Shown piece by piece: positions 7,473-16,206 of a stretch of 64,000 bases of DNA. The position numbers and the translations under genes were made by a program. A model generated the notes under the pieces. The model had not been told where the DNA came from. It saw only the letters and a list, made by a program, of their open reading frames with translations, and ran no database searches. Within the stretch, counting starts at the first letter, position 1, and every line of letters begins with the position of its first letter. Source of the DNA: Bacillus_BD oryzisoli_A (GTDB lineage Bacteria; Bacillota; Bacilli; Bacillales; Cytobacillaceae); NCBI RefSeq assembly GCF_043641075.1, contig NZ_JBHZRC010000002.1, forward strand, positions 62,001 to 126,000, read 5' to 3'.

Positions 7473-8771
7473 GTGGCATCATACAAAACAAAAACTTTAG
7501 AAAGACAGCCGTCATGGGTCCAGAGTTACATGGATTCAAAAGAAAAGCAAAAACAATTATATCGGCGTACGTTAATAATTGTTGTGATTTCACAAATTTT
7601 TGGCGGTGCCGGCTTAACTGCAGGTATTACGGTCGGAGCCCTACTAGCTCAGAATATGTTGGGTACAGACAGCTTTACAGGCGTTCCCACCGCCTTATTT
7701 ACCCTTGGCTCTGCCGGATCTGCGTTTCTCATTGGAAGGGTTTCGCAACGTTATGGGCGACGTCCGGGACTTGCTGCTGGATTCCTGACTGGAGGAATTG
7801 GTGCAATCGGCGTTGTGATTTCTGCTATTACGAATAATATTTTGTTACTTCTAGCCTCCCTACTTATTTACGGCAGTGGTACAGCGACCAATTTACAGGC
7901 AAGGTATGCAGGAACTGATTTAGCTGATTCAAAACAAAGAGCCACAGCAATTAGTATCGCCATGGTATCTACGACATTTGGTGCGGTTGCCGGTCCCAAT
8001 TTAGTTGAAGTAATGGGCGACTTTGCTACAACGATTGGTATTCCTGCCTTGGCAGGTCCCTTCATTCTTGCAGCTGCAGCGTTCATCCTTGCCGGTTTAG
8101 TTCATTTGATCTTCCTTCGTCCGGATCCACTCGTTGTTGCGAAGGCCCTAGCAGATGATGTGAAAAATGCTGAAACCAATCTATCAAACACAGATTCTCT
8201 AGCTCTAGCAAAAAACAAACAGGGAATTGCTGTCGGTGCAGCCGTTATGCTCATTACCCAGATTGTGATGGTTGCTATTATGACTATGACACCCGTGCAT
8301 ATGAGGAGTCACGGACATACGTTAAGCGCCGTTGGGTTAGTTATAGGCTTCCATATCGGAGCCATGTTCCTCCCCTCTCTCCTAACTGGTATCCTTGTAG
8401 ATAAAATTGGTCGAACGAAAATGGCCATAGCTTCCGGTGTCACTTTGCTCTCAGCTGGTGTCATAGCTGCAGCAGCACCTGCTGATTCCATGTTTGTTCT
8501 GACTATTGCATTATCCTTGCTTGGACTGGGTTGGAATTTTGGCTTAATCAGCGGCACTGCCTTAATTGTGGACTCTACTACTCTACAAAACCGCGCAAAG
8601 ACACAGGGAACCGTAGACATCTTAATTGCTTTAGCGGGGGCATCAGGTGGAGCACTTTCTGGGATGGTTGCAGCATATTCGAGTTATGCGATTCTTTCTC
8701 TTTCGGGAGGATTTCTTGCCTTACTGCTTATTCCTGTTATGATTTGGTCTCATCGTAGGGAAAAAGAATAG
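7473..8771 (+). CDS. MFS transporter
   Basis: A 432-residue, 12-helix major facilitator. It starts with GTG after AAGAGG; the nearby ATG is out of frame. The cytoplasmic loop 2-3 reads GRVSQRYGRRPGLAAG, the classic MFS A-like motif, and GILVDKIGRTKMA is its copy in the second half. It is divergent from gntR and next to the Rieske operon, so it may import the aromatic acid or export a toxic intermediate. Direction and substrate are not readable from sequence. Confidence 0.85.
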   Translation: MASYKTKTLERQPSWVQSYMDSKEKQKQLYRRTLIIVVISQIFGGAGLTAGITVGALLAQNMLGTDSFTGVPTALFTLGSAGSAFLIGRVSQRYGRRPGLAAGFLTGGIGAIGVVISAITNNILLLLASLLIYGSGTATNLQARYAGTDLADSKQRATAISIAMVSTTFGAVAGPNLVEVMGDFATTIGIPALAGPFILAAAAFILAGLVHLIFLRPDPLVVAKALADDVKNAETNLSNTDSLALAKNKQGIAVGAAVMLITQIVMVAIMTMTPVHMRSHGHTLSAVGLVIGFHIGAMFLPSLLTGILVDKIGRTKMAIASGVTLLSAGVIAAAAPADSMFVLTIALSLLGLGWNFGLISGTALIVDSTTLQNRAKTQGTVDILIALAGASGGALSGMVAAYSSYAILSLSGGFLALLLIPVMIWSHRREKE

Positions 8772-8815
8772 TTAAAAATATTTACATCGAGACCGAGGAA
8801 CCCGTCCCCCTGGTA

Positions 8816-8853
8816 CAAAAAGGAAGCTGGTTTCACTTTACCAACTTCCTTTT
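8816..8853. terminator. Bidirectional terminator between convergent genes
   Basis: Hairpin AAAAAGGAAGctGGT ... ACCaaCTTCCTTTTT lies between the MFS gene (plus strand) and the GerPC-like gene (minus strand), with A-rich and T-rich flanks that allow termination in both directions. Confidence 0.75.
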
Positions 8854-8869
8854 TGTGTTCAGAGTTTTC

Positions 8870-9997
8870 TTATGACGACTCTTCCTCCGTTAAGGAATCG
8901 ACTTCAATTTGAATTTCTGTGAATGGAGTTTCATCTGTTGAATGGGCACTTGGAGGTGATTCACTATTTGATGTGGATTCCTTACCCATATGGTCACTTA
9001 ATGATTCCGACTTTTGTTGCGTCTCCATTTCTTCTTTTGCCGCCTTCATCTTTTCTATATCCTCTTTAACTTGTTCAGCAATCGGCATGGGCACACTTCC
9101 ATATGTTGCACCAATATTCAACGCTCCGCTCAGACTTTTAATCCCAAGCTGGGCAAAGTTATTATTTTGCTCATATTTATCAAGATATAGCTTGTCTATA
9201 TATACGGTTCTCAAAAGGGGGTCAGCCTGTTCTTCTTTTTCAGAGTCTGCCATTTGGTTATCGTTGGATTTTCCAATCAGTTCATTTACTTGCCTAAGAA
9301 GCATAACTTGTCCTTCATTTAACAGATTAATATTTTGTTCTAGCAAAAGAAGCCTTTGGCGGGTATCAAAATAAAAGGATTCTATGCTCTCGTTTTGCAG
9401 GATACCTTCAGATGGTGCTTGTTTACACGACTCGCTGTCTAGATTGAGTTGAGAATTCTCCCCTTTTTGTCGAACTTGAGTTTGGTCATTTTCTCCTTCC
9501 AATATTTTAGATACCTGGATTTCTAACCTTCGAATTTTGTCATGCCATTCTTCTTCTTTTTTCCGATCTTCATTAAATTTTTGGATAAGGATTCGCTCTA
9601 CTAACTCCCTCACTTGCTTTTCTACTTTCAAAGAATGGAGTTGCCGTTCTTCAATTGAAGGTATGTTCTCGTTTATATAAAGTTCCAGTTTGTCTATTCT
9701 TCGGGATAGTTCCTCTATTTTTTTGTTAACAAACTTACCCGCTTCAAATGTGTCTTTCGATGAATCCTCATGGGATGAACGTTGATTCAAATTATTCTTC
9801 CGATTGACTAAAGTCTTTTCTTTGTAGCTGCTTGCAACTGGACGCGACATGGATCTCTGGAACTCGTTTTCAAAGTTTAATAACCTTTTTAAATGAACCT
9901 CAAGGGCATTGATTCTAAGCGTGATCTTTTCAATTTCATTTTTATGATTCGAGTGTTCCATTTGTCTATTTTGATTAAATAACCCTTTAAACGGCAT
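8870..9997 (-). CDS. GerPC-like coiled-coil spore protein
   Basis: A 375-residue, highly charged protein with no membrane segment and long predicted coiled coils over about residues 15-250. The recognisable block is near residue 280, where LGIKSLSGALNIGATYGS resembles the GerPC pattern of a hydrophobic strand ending in GTLNIG. GerP proteins of Bacillus sit in the spore coat and let germinants reach their receptors. This protein is nearly twice the usual GerPC length, mostly through added coiled coil and an acidic Ser/Thr-rich tail. It faces an Hsp20 gene and four GerPA/F-like genes, which supports a spore role. Confidence 0.6.
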   Translation of the reverse strand: MPFKGLFNQNRQMEHSNHKNEIEKITLRINALEVHLKRLLNFENEFQRSMSRPVASSYKEKTLVNRKNNLNQRSSHEDSSKDTFEAGKFVNKKIEELSRRIDKLELYINENIPSIEERQLHSLKVEKQVRELVERILIQKFNEDRKKEEEWHDKIRRLEIQVSKILEGENDQTQVRQKGENSQLNLDSESCKQAPSEGILQNESIESFYFDTRQRLLLLEQNINLLNEGQVMLLRQVNELIGKSNDNQMADSEKEEQADPLLRTVYIDKLYLDKYEQNNNFAQLGIKSLSGALNIGATYGSVPMPIAEQVKEDIEKMKAAKEEMETQQKSESLSDHMGKESTSNSESPPSAHSTDETPFTEIQIEVDSLTEEESS

Positions 9998-10031
9998 ACA
10001 TGAGTCCTCACATTAGTTTTTTATTAGCTGA

Positions 10032-10499
10032 TTATTCTATTGGTACTTGTTCATCCTGCATAAATTGCCTTTTATAGGAGACGAAAAGGAGTCCATCTTT
10101 AAAGGTTGCCCGTATTTGGTCCGGAAGCGTTGGTTCAGGGAGATGAATCACTCGTTCAAACGGTCCGATATTTCGTTCCTGCTGTATTGGTTCACCTGGG
10201 AAGACTTGATTGCTGTTTCCCCGTATTAAAAGCTTTGTCCCAGAAATAGATAATTGAATATTATTTTTTTGATAACCTGCTAATTCTGCTATTAATAGAA
10301 CCTCTTGATCAGTAACATAGATATCTATTGCAGGAAATAATTTATTTTGCTTCATTTCAAAAGGGGACCCCGTTCCTGAATTTTCATGGTTCTTCATCAA
10401 ATCTTCAAAGGAGGACTGCTCAAAGACCTCTTTCCAAAAATCATTGGTTTGATACTTTTTTGCTAAATCCATCCATTGAAATATTTTATTCATATCCAC
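10032..10499 (-). CDS. Hsp20/alpha-crystallin family protein
   Basis: A 155-residue small heat-shock-like protein. The alpha-crystallin domain covers about residues 50-145 (IDIYVTDQEVLLIAELAGY ... GPFERVIHLPEP ... ATFKDGLLFVSYKR), giving the A.(x)nGVL-type terminal pattern in degenerate form (FKDGLLFV). It lies 34 bases upstream of the GerPC-like gene on the same strand. Hsp20-fold proteins such as CotP occur in Bacillus spore coats, so a coat or assembly role fits the context better than a general heat-shock role. Confidence 0.8.
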   Translation of the reverse strand: MDMNKIFQWMDLAKKYQTNDFWKEVFEQSSFEDLMKNHENSGTGSPFEMKQNKLFPAIDIYVTDQEVLLIAELAGYQKNNIQLSISGTKLLIRGNSNQVFPGEPIQQERNIGPFERVIHLPEPTLPDQIRATFKDGLLFVSYKRQFMQDEQVPIE

Positions 10500-10729
10500 G
10501 ATGGATCTCCTCCTTGCCGTGCCCGTTTTGAGAGAAATAGGCTATTCTATGTGCATCTATAATTAATCATATTTAATTATTAACAATTCATTCTTAAAAA
10601 AGGTGGCTTTTAGTATTTAGTTTAACTGTCCACACCTCCGCTTTTATGCGGCAAGGTGCTACCTAACATAATCAAAGCTTTATGAGCATATCTTTAATTA
10701 ATCCGTAAAAAAAGAAAGGAAAACTGCGT

Positions 10730-10963
10730 ATGTCTTTTATGCCAATAAAGGTAAATATTGGGGATATAAAATCAAATAATATTGACCACTTATCCGCTGT
10801 ATCCTTTGGTTCTACCAGTAAGAAAAATAGAAATGTGAGCGCAAAAAAAAACCAAGGTTTTGGGCAGGATTTTGCAGATGGGAACATAAGAATCGATACT
10901 TCTAGCTCCATTCTTGATAATGAAATCCATGATTCCAATTCTGAGAAGACAAAAATTAAATAA
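10730..10963 (+). CDS. GerPA/GerPF-like small spore germination protein 1
   Basis: A 77-residue protein starting ATG after AAGAAAGGA. It has the family plan of a hydrophobic N-terminal strand (PIKVNIGDIKSNNIDH), a glycine turn (VSFGSTS), a central KKNQGFGQDFADGN block and an acidic D-x-D-type tail. This is the most divergent of four tandem paralogues. GerPA/F proteins are small spore-coat proteins needed for germinant permeability. It is transcribed away from the Hsp20/GerPC-like pair. Confidence 0.6.
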   Translation: MSFMPIKVNIGDIKSNNIDHLSAVSFGSTSKKNRNVSAKKNQGFGQDFADGNIRIDTSSSILDNEIHDSNSEKTKIK

Positions 10964-10989
10964 ACAGATTCATCGTGAGGAGGTTTCAA

Positions 10990-11253
10990 ATGGCTGGTCA
11001 AGTGCCATACATCAACATTAATATAAATATTATTAAAGTGAATTCATTTGAAAATGCATCTGCTATAAATGTTGGGCAAAACCTCTTGGCTGAATGGCAT
11101 AATTCTGATAAAAAGAACATGGGGTTAGGCCAAAATATGGGAGACGGGAGCAATTTTTTTGGAACGAGAAGTTTTGTTGATGACCGGGATCAGCTTGATT
11201 CCAATTCTACCTTTGAGACAGCTAATTCAGCGTCTGCTCTTCCAGATCTCTAA
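10990..11253 (+). CDS. GerPA/GerPF-like small spore germination protein 2
   Basis: About 87 residues. The ATG at 10990 follows AGGAGG and is preferred to the upstream GTG. It has the family pattern VPYININININIIKVNSF, then AINVGQNL, a GLGQNMGDGSN block and an acidic DDRDQLDSNS tail. It begins 26 bases after the previous gene, in the same operon as its paralogues, and has a longer C-terminal tail than the others. Confidence 0.62.
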   Translation: MAGQVPYINININIIKVNSFENASAINVGQNLLAEWHNSDKKNMGLGQNMGDGSNFFGTRSFVDDRDQLDSNSTFETANSASALPDL

Positions 11254-11264
11254 GGAGTGAAAAA

Positions 11265-11501
11265 ATGACATTATTTACACCAGTCAATCTCAATATTTTA
11301 GGGGTGAAAATCAATGCCATTGACAATGGCGGGATTGTCAATTTTGGCCCTAGTCAGCACCTAGACATTTTTGTTTCCTACAAACGAAATCAGGGATTTG
11401 GGGAACATAATGGAGATTACAGTCTCATCCTTCAGAATCATTCATGGGTTTGGGATATGGATTTACTCGATAGTTTGTCTGTTAAATCTAGTATCGTTTA
11501 G
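11265..11501 (+). CDS. GerPA/GerPF-like small spore germination protein 3
   Basis: 78 residues with AAGGAG eight bases before the ATG. The pattern VNLNILGVKINAIDNGGIVNFG is followed by a YKRNQGFGEHNGD block and a WDMDLLDS acidic tail, close to known GerPA/F end motifs. It is very similar to the next paralogue, suggesting recent tandem duplication. Confidence 0.7.
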   Translation: MTLFTPVNLNILGVKINAIDNGGIVNFGPSQHLDIFVSYKRNQGFGEHNGDYSLILQNHSWVWDMDLLDSLSVKSSIV

Positions 11502-11542
11502 CCATATATCTTGACTATCATTTTATGATTGGAGTGCTGTTT

Positions 11543-11779
11543 ATGGTTTTTTTCTCACCAACAATTGTCAATATCCTTGGAATTAAAATTAATGCGTTAG
11601 ATAATGGAGCTATTTCAAATACGGGTTCACTTCAGGTCATTGACCAGTTAGTAACGTATAAACGAAACCAAGGTTTTGGTGAGCAAAACGGAGACTTATC
11701 CCCTTCAAATGCCATCACTCCTGCAGTTGTTGATCCAGATGTCAGTGATAGTAATTCAATGAAAAATAGTGTTGTTTAA
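11543..11779 (+). CDS. GerPA/GerPF-like small spore germination protein 4
   Basis: 78 residues from the ATG at 11543, chosen because GGAGTG precedes it; the ATG 18 bases earlier has no good ribosome site. The pattern is VNILGIKINALDNGAISNTG, then YKRNQGFGEQNGD, then VVDPDVSDSNS. It is the last gene before the terminator at 11795. Confidence 0.7.
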   Translation: MVFFSPTIVNILGIKINALDNGAISNTGSLQVIDQLVTYKRNQGFGEQNGDLSPSNAITPAVVDPDVSDSNSMKNSVV

Positions 11780-11794
11780 TTTTTTGCAAGACGA

Positions 11795-11826
11795 AAAGAG
11801 CTGGGTTTTGAACCTAGCTCTTTTTA
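11795..11826 (+). terminator. Terminator of the gerPA-like operon
   Basis: Hairpin AAAGAGCTgGG...CCtAGCTCTTTTT directly after the fourth small gene. It can also act on the opposite strand, as T-rich sequence flanks both sides. Confidence 0.75.
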
Positions 11827-11896
11827 TTTAGATTTCAAATTGGACATTTTCCTTTTAAATTACTTAGGAAAAAGAACCTCTCCTTCTCCCAATTGA

Positions 11897-12574
11897 TTAA
11901 AAAGCATCCATTTTTAGATGCGGATCGATGAGAAGATCAGGCTCTGTAGCCGACTGAATATCCTCAACAGTATAACCTTTTGCGACTTCAACCAGCTTTA
12001 GACCAAATTCTGTTACATCTATCACTGCTCTCTCTGTAATGATTCGATTGACTACCCCTTTACCAGTCAAGGGCAAGGTACATTGCTTTAGTAGTTTAGG
12101 CTGCCCGTTTTTATTGGTGTGATCCATAATCACAATAATCTTTTTGGCTCCATGAACAAGGTCCATCGCACCACCCATTCCCTTGATCATTTTTCCGGGA
12201 ATCATCCAATTAGCAAGATCACCTGTCTCTGAAACCTCCATGCCTCCTAAGATCGCCACATCAATATGTCCTCCGCGAATCATGGCAAAGGACTCAGCAC
12301 TTGAAAAAAAGGATGCCCCATTAATCGCCGTAATCGTTTCTTTACCTGCATTGATTAAGTCAGGATCTAATTCTGATTCCTTCGGATAGGGACCAATACC
12401 AAGGAGCCCGTTTTCAGACTGAAGAACGACTTTTTTAGTTTCATTAATATAATTAGCGATTAATGTGGGCATACCTATCCCAAGGTTCACATAATTCCCC
12501 GAAGCAATTTCTCTTTCCGCTCTTTTGGCAATTCTTTCTCTTGTATCCATCGTTTGTTCCATTGGAGCACCCAT
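11897..12574 (-). CDS. scoB: 3-oxoacid (succinyl-CoA:acetoacetate) CoA-transferase subunit B
   Basis: A 225-residue subunit with the catalytic glutamate in the QSENGLLGIGP motif and GMPTLIANYI near the start. It transfers CoA from succinyl-CoA to acetoacetate together with subunit A, whose stop lies two bases upstream. AAGGTGGGG precedes the ATG at 12574. Placed directly after the acetone carboxylase genes, it would activate the acetoacetate that they make. Other 3-oxo acids such as 3-oxoadipate are possible substrates for the family. Confidence 0.92.
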   Translation of the reverse strand: MGAPMEQTMDTRERIAKRAEREIASGNYVNLGIGMPTLIANYINETKKVVLQSENGLLGIGPYPKESELDPDLINAGKETITAINGASFFSSAESFAMIRGGHIDVAILGGMEVSETGDLANWMIPGKMIKGMGGAMDLVHGAKKIIVIMDHTNKNGQPKLLKQCTLPLTGKGVVNRIITERAVIDVTEFGLKLVEVAKGYTVEDIQSATEPDLLIDPHLKMDAF

Positions 12575-12576
12575 TA

Positions 12577-13263
12577 TTACCCCACCTTTTGTATTGTTCG
12601 TTTTTCAATACGTTTTTCTTTTTTTCCTAGAATAAGCCGCTGTACATAAATACCGGGAGTATCAACCTGCGATGAAGGAATATCTCCTATCTCTTCTACT
12701 TCTGCTATGGTAATTGCACCGGCTGCTGCCATGATAGGATTAAAGTTTTGCGCTGTTTTGTTATAGATTAAATTTCCCATTTCATCTGCTCTAAAGGCCG
12801 ATACTAAGCTGAAATCAGCCTTCAACGCTGTCTCGAGAATATAGTCTTTCCCATTAAAGGTGCGAACCTCTTTTCCCTCTGCAATGATTGTCCCTACCCC
12901 CGCAGGCGTATAAAAAGCAGGAATCCCGGCCCCTCCAGCACGGATTTTTTCTGCTAATGTTCCTTGCGGCAGAAGCTCAACCTCGATTTCACCTGATAAA
13001 TATTGTCTTTCAAACTCCTTATTTTCACCAACATAGGAGCTAATCATCTTTTTAATTTGCTTCCGTTTTAAAAGAATTCCCAGCCCCCAATCATCGATTC
13101 CGCAGTTATTCGAAATGACGGTTAAGTTTTTGACACCTGTTTCAGCAAGGGCTTGAATCAGGTTCTCGGGGATCCCGCATACACCAAACCCGCCAACCAT
13201 AATCGTAGCGCCATCCTGTATATCCTTTACCGCTTCTATTGAAGAGGAACATATTTCTATCAT
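12577..13263 (-). CDS. scoA: 3-oxoacid (succinyl-CoA:acetoacetate) CoA-transferase subunit A
   Basis: About 228 residues. The internal ATG at 13263 follows GAGGG and gives the family N-terminus MIEICSSSIEAVKDI; the ATG at 13278 lacks a ribosome site. Hallmarks are GGFGVCGIPENLI, SNNCGIDDWGLG and the GAGIPAFYTPAGVGT loop. It forms the heteromeric enzyme with the adjacent subunit B. The gene follows a terminator-like hairpin after acxC, so it may be transcribed both by read-through and from its own promoter. Confidence 0.92.
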   Translation of the reverse strand: MIEICSSSIEAVKDIQDGATIMVGGFGVCGIPENLIQALAETGVKNLTVISNNCGIDDWGLGILLKRKQIKKMISSYVGENKEFERQYLSGEIEVELLPQGTLAEKIRAGGAGIPAFYTPAGVGTIIAEGKEVRTFNGKDYILETALKADFSLVSAFRADEMGNLIYNKTAQNFNPIMAAAGAITIAEVEEIGDIPSSQVDTPGIYVQRLILGKKEKRIEKRTIQKVG

Positions 13264-13308
13264 TAGCTCTACCCTCATTTCTATTGGTCTATCATTCTCA
13301 TAAAAATA

Positions 13309-13336
13309 AATAAAGGGAAACCCCTAAGGGTCTCCC
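13309..13336 (-). terminator. Terminator or attenuator between acxC and scoA
   Basis: Minus-strand hairpin GGGAGACCC-TTA-GGGGTTTCCC followed by TTTATTTATTTTT. It lies just after acxC and before the CoA-transferase genes, so it would reduce or end the acx transcript there. Confidence 0.65.
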
Positions 13337-13360
13337 ATCCTAGAGGATCACCGGTTAACT

Positions 13361-13870
13361 CTATTTAACGGTCGGCAGCGGCTTTTTAATCCACTCTTTA
13401 TAGAACGTATCAATATCCGGTTCAAAATCAAGAATAATTGGATACCAAGGTGGTACAGCTTCAACCTCGAGCTGCGTGGCGCAGCTTGGACAATAATATT
13501 CGCGAATGACCTGCCACTCTGGATCCGGTGACATTAATTTAGGATAAATTTCATTCATTTTTTCCTCTGTATCGCGGACAAAGATCTTTGCTTGGAGCTT
13601 CCAGTTTTCTCGATAATCACAGAATTCGTGACCGCAATCGCATTTGACTACCCGATCACCGTTGGCTTTTTGCACAATATAGAGATGCAGCCCATACGGA
13701 AGCAGGATTGGATCATCCCAGCTCACACGATCCTGCAATACCTCCCGATAAATTTCAAAGCGCTCCGGGTCTTTATGGCTTGTCATCATATCCTTCAGCT
13801 GATAAAATTCCAGCGTTCCATCTATTAATTCACCAATTCTTTTTTTATCGTATTTTGCCACTTTCTTCAC
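13361..13870 (-). CDS. acxC: Acetone carboxylase gamma subunit
   Basis: A 169-residue small subunit of about 20 kDa, the normal size. It has two cysteine pairs able to bind zinc (CDCGHEFCDYRENW and YYCPSCATQLEVEA) and the family end PPWYPIILDFEPD. Acetone carboxylase is an alpha2beta2gamma2 enzyme that makes acetoacetate from acetone and bicarbonate with ATP. The gene starts 17 bases after acxB. The presence of this gamma subunit separates the cluster from hydantoinases and oxoprolinases. Confidence 0.9.
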   Translation of the reverse strand: MKKVAKYDKKRIGELIDGTLEFYQLKDMMTSHKDPERFEIYREVLQDRVSWDDPILLPYGLHLYIVQKANGDRVVKCDCGHEFCDYRENWKLQAKIFVRDTEEKMNEIYPKLMSPDPEWQVIREYYCPSCATQLEVEAVPPWYPIILDFEPDIDTFYKEWIKKPLPTVK

Positions 13871-13887
13871 CTCTTTGTCTCATTATA

Positions 13888-16164
13888 TTATTTTTTCTTT
13901 TTAAAACGATTGATACGTGATCCTAGCGTTGGTACACCTAAATCATCCTCATAGATCATCCACTCTTCAGGGATACTCCAGAAGCTCTTGAATTCATTTG
14001 TAAACTTTTCACTTAACGCAAAGCTTTGTGCATACATATGCTTCACCTGAATGGCAGCCTCTTCGTTCATAATCTTCGTTCTCTCGCCTTCCATCCACTC
14101 TTGAGTTGGCTGGCTGCGGTTCAAACGCTCCATACGAAGTTCCTTGCGTCTTTCTTGCGTTGCTTTAAGGTCAACTGTATAAACACCATTTTCCTCTGTA
14201 AAAGCACATCCGTATACTTGCTCTGCATAACGAAGTAGGATATATTTTTCATTCAAGTCTGTTTCAACCTGTTTTGGATCCCTTTCAAGCGGATCACCAA
14301 AGCCAGGACCCCCGCGAAGGTAGTTCATAATTACATCGTAATCACCAAATTGCTCCTGTGTTGATACCGCCTGTCTGTCACGGTGAATAACCTCGGCCTC
14401 CATATTTTCCTCATAGATTGGATTGTCCGGATCGACATCGCCGCCTAACGGGATTGGAAGACCTTTCTCAATTCGTTCTTTAATATTCGTTTTATTTGCT
14501 TGGAAACGATAGCCTGCAGATGCCGGATAGCCGCCCATGAGACCGCAGTCTGTCGCCATGACTCCAGAGCCGGCAACGAACATTGTCCATTCCTCTGCAC
14601 CCCATCCTAAACGAAGCGATTGCCAGCCATTTCCGCCACGGTATTTACCAGCTCCGCCTGATCCAGGTAGAATTTGTCTTCCAAGGAAGATAAGCGGCTC
14701 AAGCAGCTCCCAAATTTCCATGTCTCCCATATCCCCCTCTGGATTCCAGAGAGCAGCAGAGTGGCTGATTCCATCCTGAACAGCACTTGCCCCTACCCCA
14801 CATGAGGAGGTTTCAAAGCTGTTCATAGCGGATAATTGACCATACTGATCATATCCTCCGCCCATCAGCCAGTTAGAGGTATGTGCATTTCCAGCGTTTA
14901 CTTCCTCCAAATAGCCGCGTCCAAAGTAAGAACGGCTCAAGCCGCGCCATAGAGGTGACCATGCTGCCACGAGCGCATGCCATGTATTGGAATGGGCAGA
15001 ACGAATATCATCAGGATTAAACCAGGATCCATACGGAATGCCAAACTTACTTGCATAATAGGCCCCATCATTAATCCGGTCATTTGGTACAAGTGTTTGG
15101 GAAAGCATAACCCAGATACCACTAGTAATCGAAACCGGCGTTGCGTTGAACGGGTGCCAGCCCCAGCGGTTTGCTCCTTCAAAATCAATTTCAAACTTCG
15201 CATCCTTATGAACGGTAATTTCAGAAGGTGTATGAATGATCGTATTCAGCTTCGCGAATGAAGGAAGATCCAAATCCTTAAACGGCACATCAACAAAGGA
15301 TGCTTGACGATATTTTCCTGGAATTAACATTGTTTTTACTTGGTTAACGAAACCACGGCGTCCATCTTCAATAATCTCACGCATAAATTGTTTATACGCG
15401 TCAACGCCTTCTTCCTTAATAACTTCTAGTACAAGGTCACGGATCATATGACATCCGGCGATACGTGTTTTTTCATCCAAAGTCCAGTATTTAACGGCAC
15501 GTACGGACCTGGTACTTTCAAGCAGCCAATCCTTTGATAACGTGTCATTTTGACCAATTTTTCGGCATGTGACTTGATAACCGTCATCATAGCGCTGAAC
15601 CGGACCCATTGGCATACTACCTGGCGCAGAGGCACCTGTATCGATTACGTGCGTTACACCGCCAGCCCAGCCAACGACCTCCCCTTCCCAGAAAATTGGA
15701 ACAAGGGTATGAACATCACAGGTATGAACGTTCCCTACATGGTTATCGTTATTACAGAAAATATCTTTATCGGCAATTCCCGGATTATCCTCATAATCAT
15801 TTTCAATCATAAATTTAATTGCCGCACCCATTGTACCTACGTGAATAATAATCCCGGTAGAGGTGACAATCGAATCGGCTTCAGGTGTGTACAAGCTAAA
15901 GCACAGTTCGCCTTCCTGCTCAACAATCGGTGATGCAGCCACCTTTTTTGCCGTTTCCCTTGCATGAACAACCCCGCCGCGCAGCTTGGAATAAATTTTT
16001 TCAAAACGAATCGGATCCTTTTCTTTAAAATGAAGTGTCTTTAAACCAGCATAATGACCGGTTTCCCGACTAATTTCATCCATTTCCTTCCGCATTTGCT
16101 TAAGCGTTTTTCCGTCCCAGCCGATCGTTTTTTTGCCTTGAATATCCTCAAGAGTTTTTGCCAA
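13888..16164 (-). CDS. acxB: Acetone carboxylase alpha subunit (HyuB-like)
   Basis: A 758-residue (about 85 kDa) HyuB-superfamily subunit, the size expected for AcxB. The NNDNHVGNVHTCDVH block at residues 138-152 supplies the Asp/His cluster that matches the metal (Mn) site region of the family. It carries out carboxylation of the activated ketone. The gene lies between acxA (42-base gap) and acxC (17-base gap) in one operon. Acetophenone carboxylase is a relative, but it has a different subunit make-up. Confidence 0.92.
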   Translation of the reverse strand: MAKTLEDIQGKKTIGWDGKTLKQMRKEMDEISRETGHYAGLKTLHFKEKDPIRFEKIYSKLRGGVVHARETAKKVAASPIVEQEGELCFSLYTPEADSIVTSTGIIIHVGTMGAAIKFMIENDYEDNPGIADKDIFCNNDNHVGNVHTCDVHTLVPIFWEGEVVGWAGGVTHVIDTGASAPGSMPMGPVQRYDDGYQVTCRKIGQNDTLSKDWLLESTRSVRAVKYWTLDEKTRIAGCHMIRDLVLEVIKEEGVDAYKQFMREIIEDGRRGFVNQVKTMLIPGKYRQASFVDVPFKDLDLPSFAKLNTIIHTPSEITVHKDAKFEIDFEGANRWGWHPFNATPVSITSGIWVMLSQTLVPNDRINDGAYYASKFGIPYGSWFNPDDIRSAHSNTWHALVAAWSPLWRGLSRSYFGRGYLEEVNAGNAHTSNWLMGGGYDQYGQLSAMNSFETSSCGVGASAVQDGISHSAALWNPEGDMGDMEIWELLEPLIFLGRQILPGSGGAGKYRGGNGWQSLRLGWGAEEWTMFVAGSGVMATDCGLMGGYPASAGYRFQANKTNIKERIEKGLPIPLGGDVDPDNPIYEENMEAEVIHRDRQAVSTQEQFGDYDVIMNYLRGGPGFGDPLERDPKQVETDLNEKYILLRYAEQVYGCAFTEENGVYTVDLKATQERRKELRMERLNRSQPTQEWMEGERTKIMNEEAAIQVKHMYAQSFALSEKFTNEFKSFWSIPEEWMIYEDDLGVPTLGSRINRFKKKK

Positions 16165-16206
16165 ATTTAGTACCCCCTTAAATTGAATTAAATGGATTAG
16201 AATCGA

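Noticed and set aside
10672..11001. Minus-strand 109-codon ORF opposite the first GerPA-like gene
   Set aside because: Phe/Ser-rich antisense shadow without ribosome site. The plus-strand frames fit a family and have Shine-Dalgarno sites.
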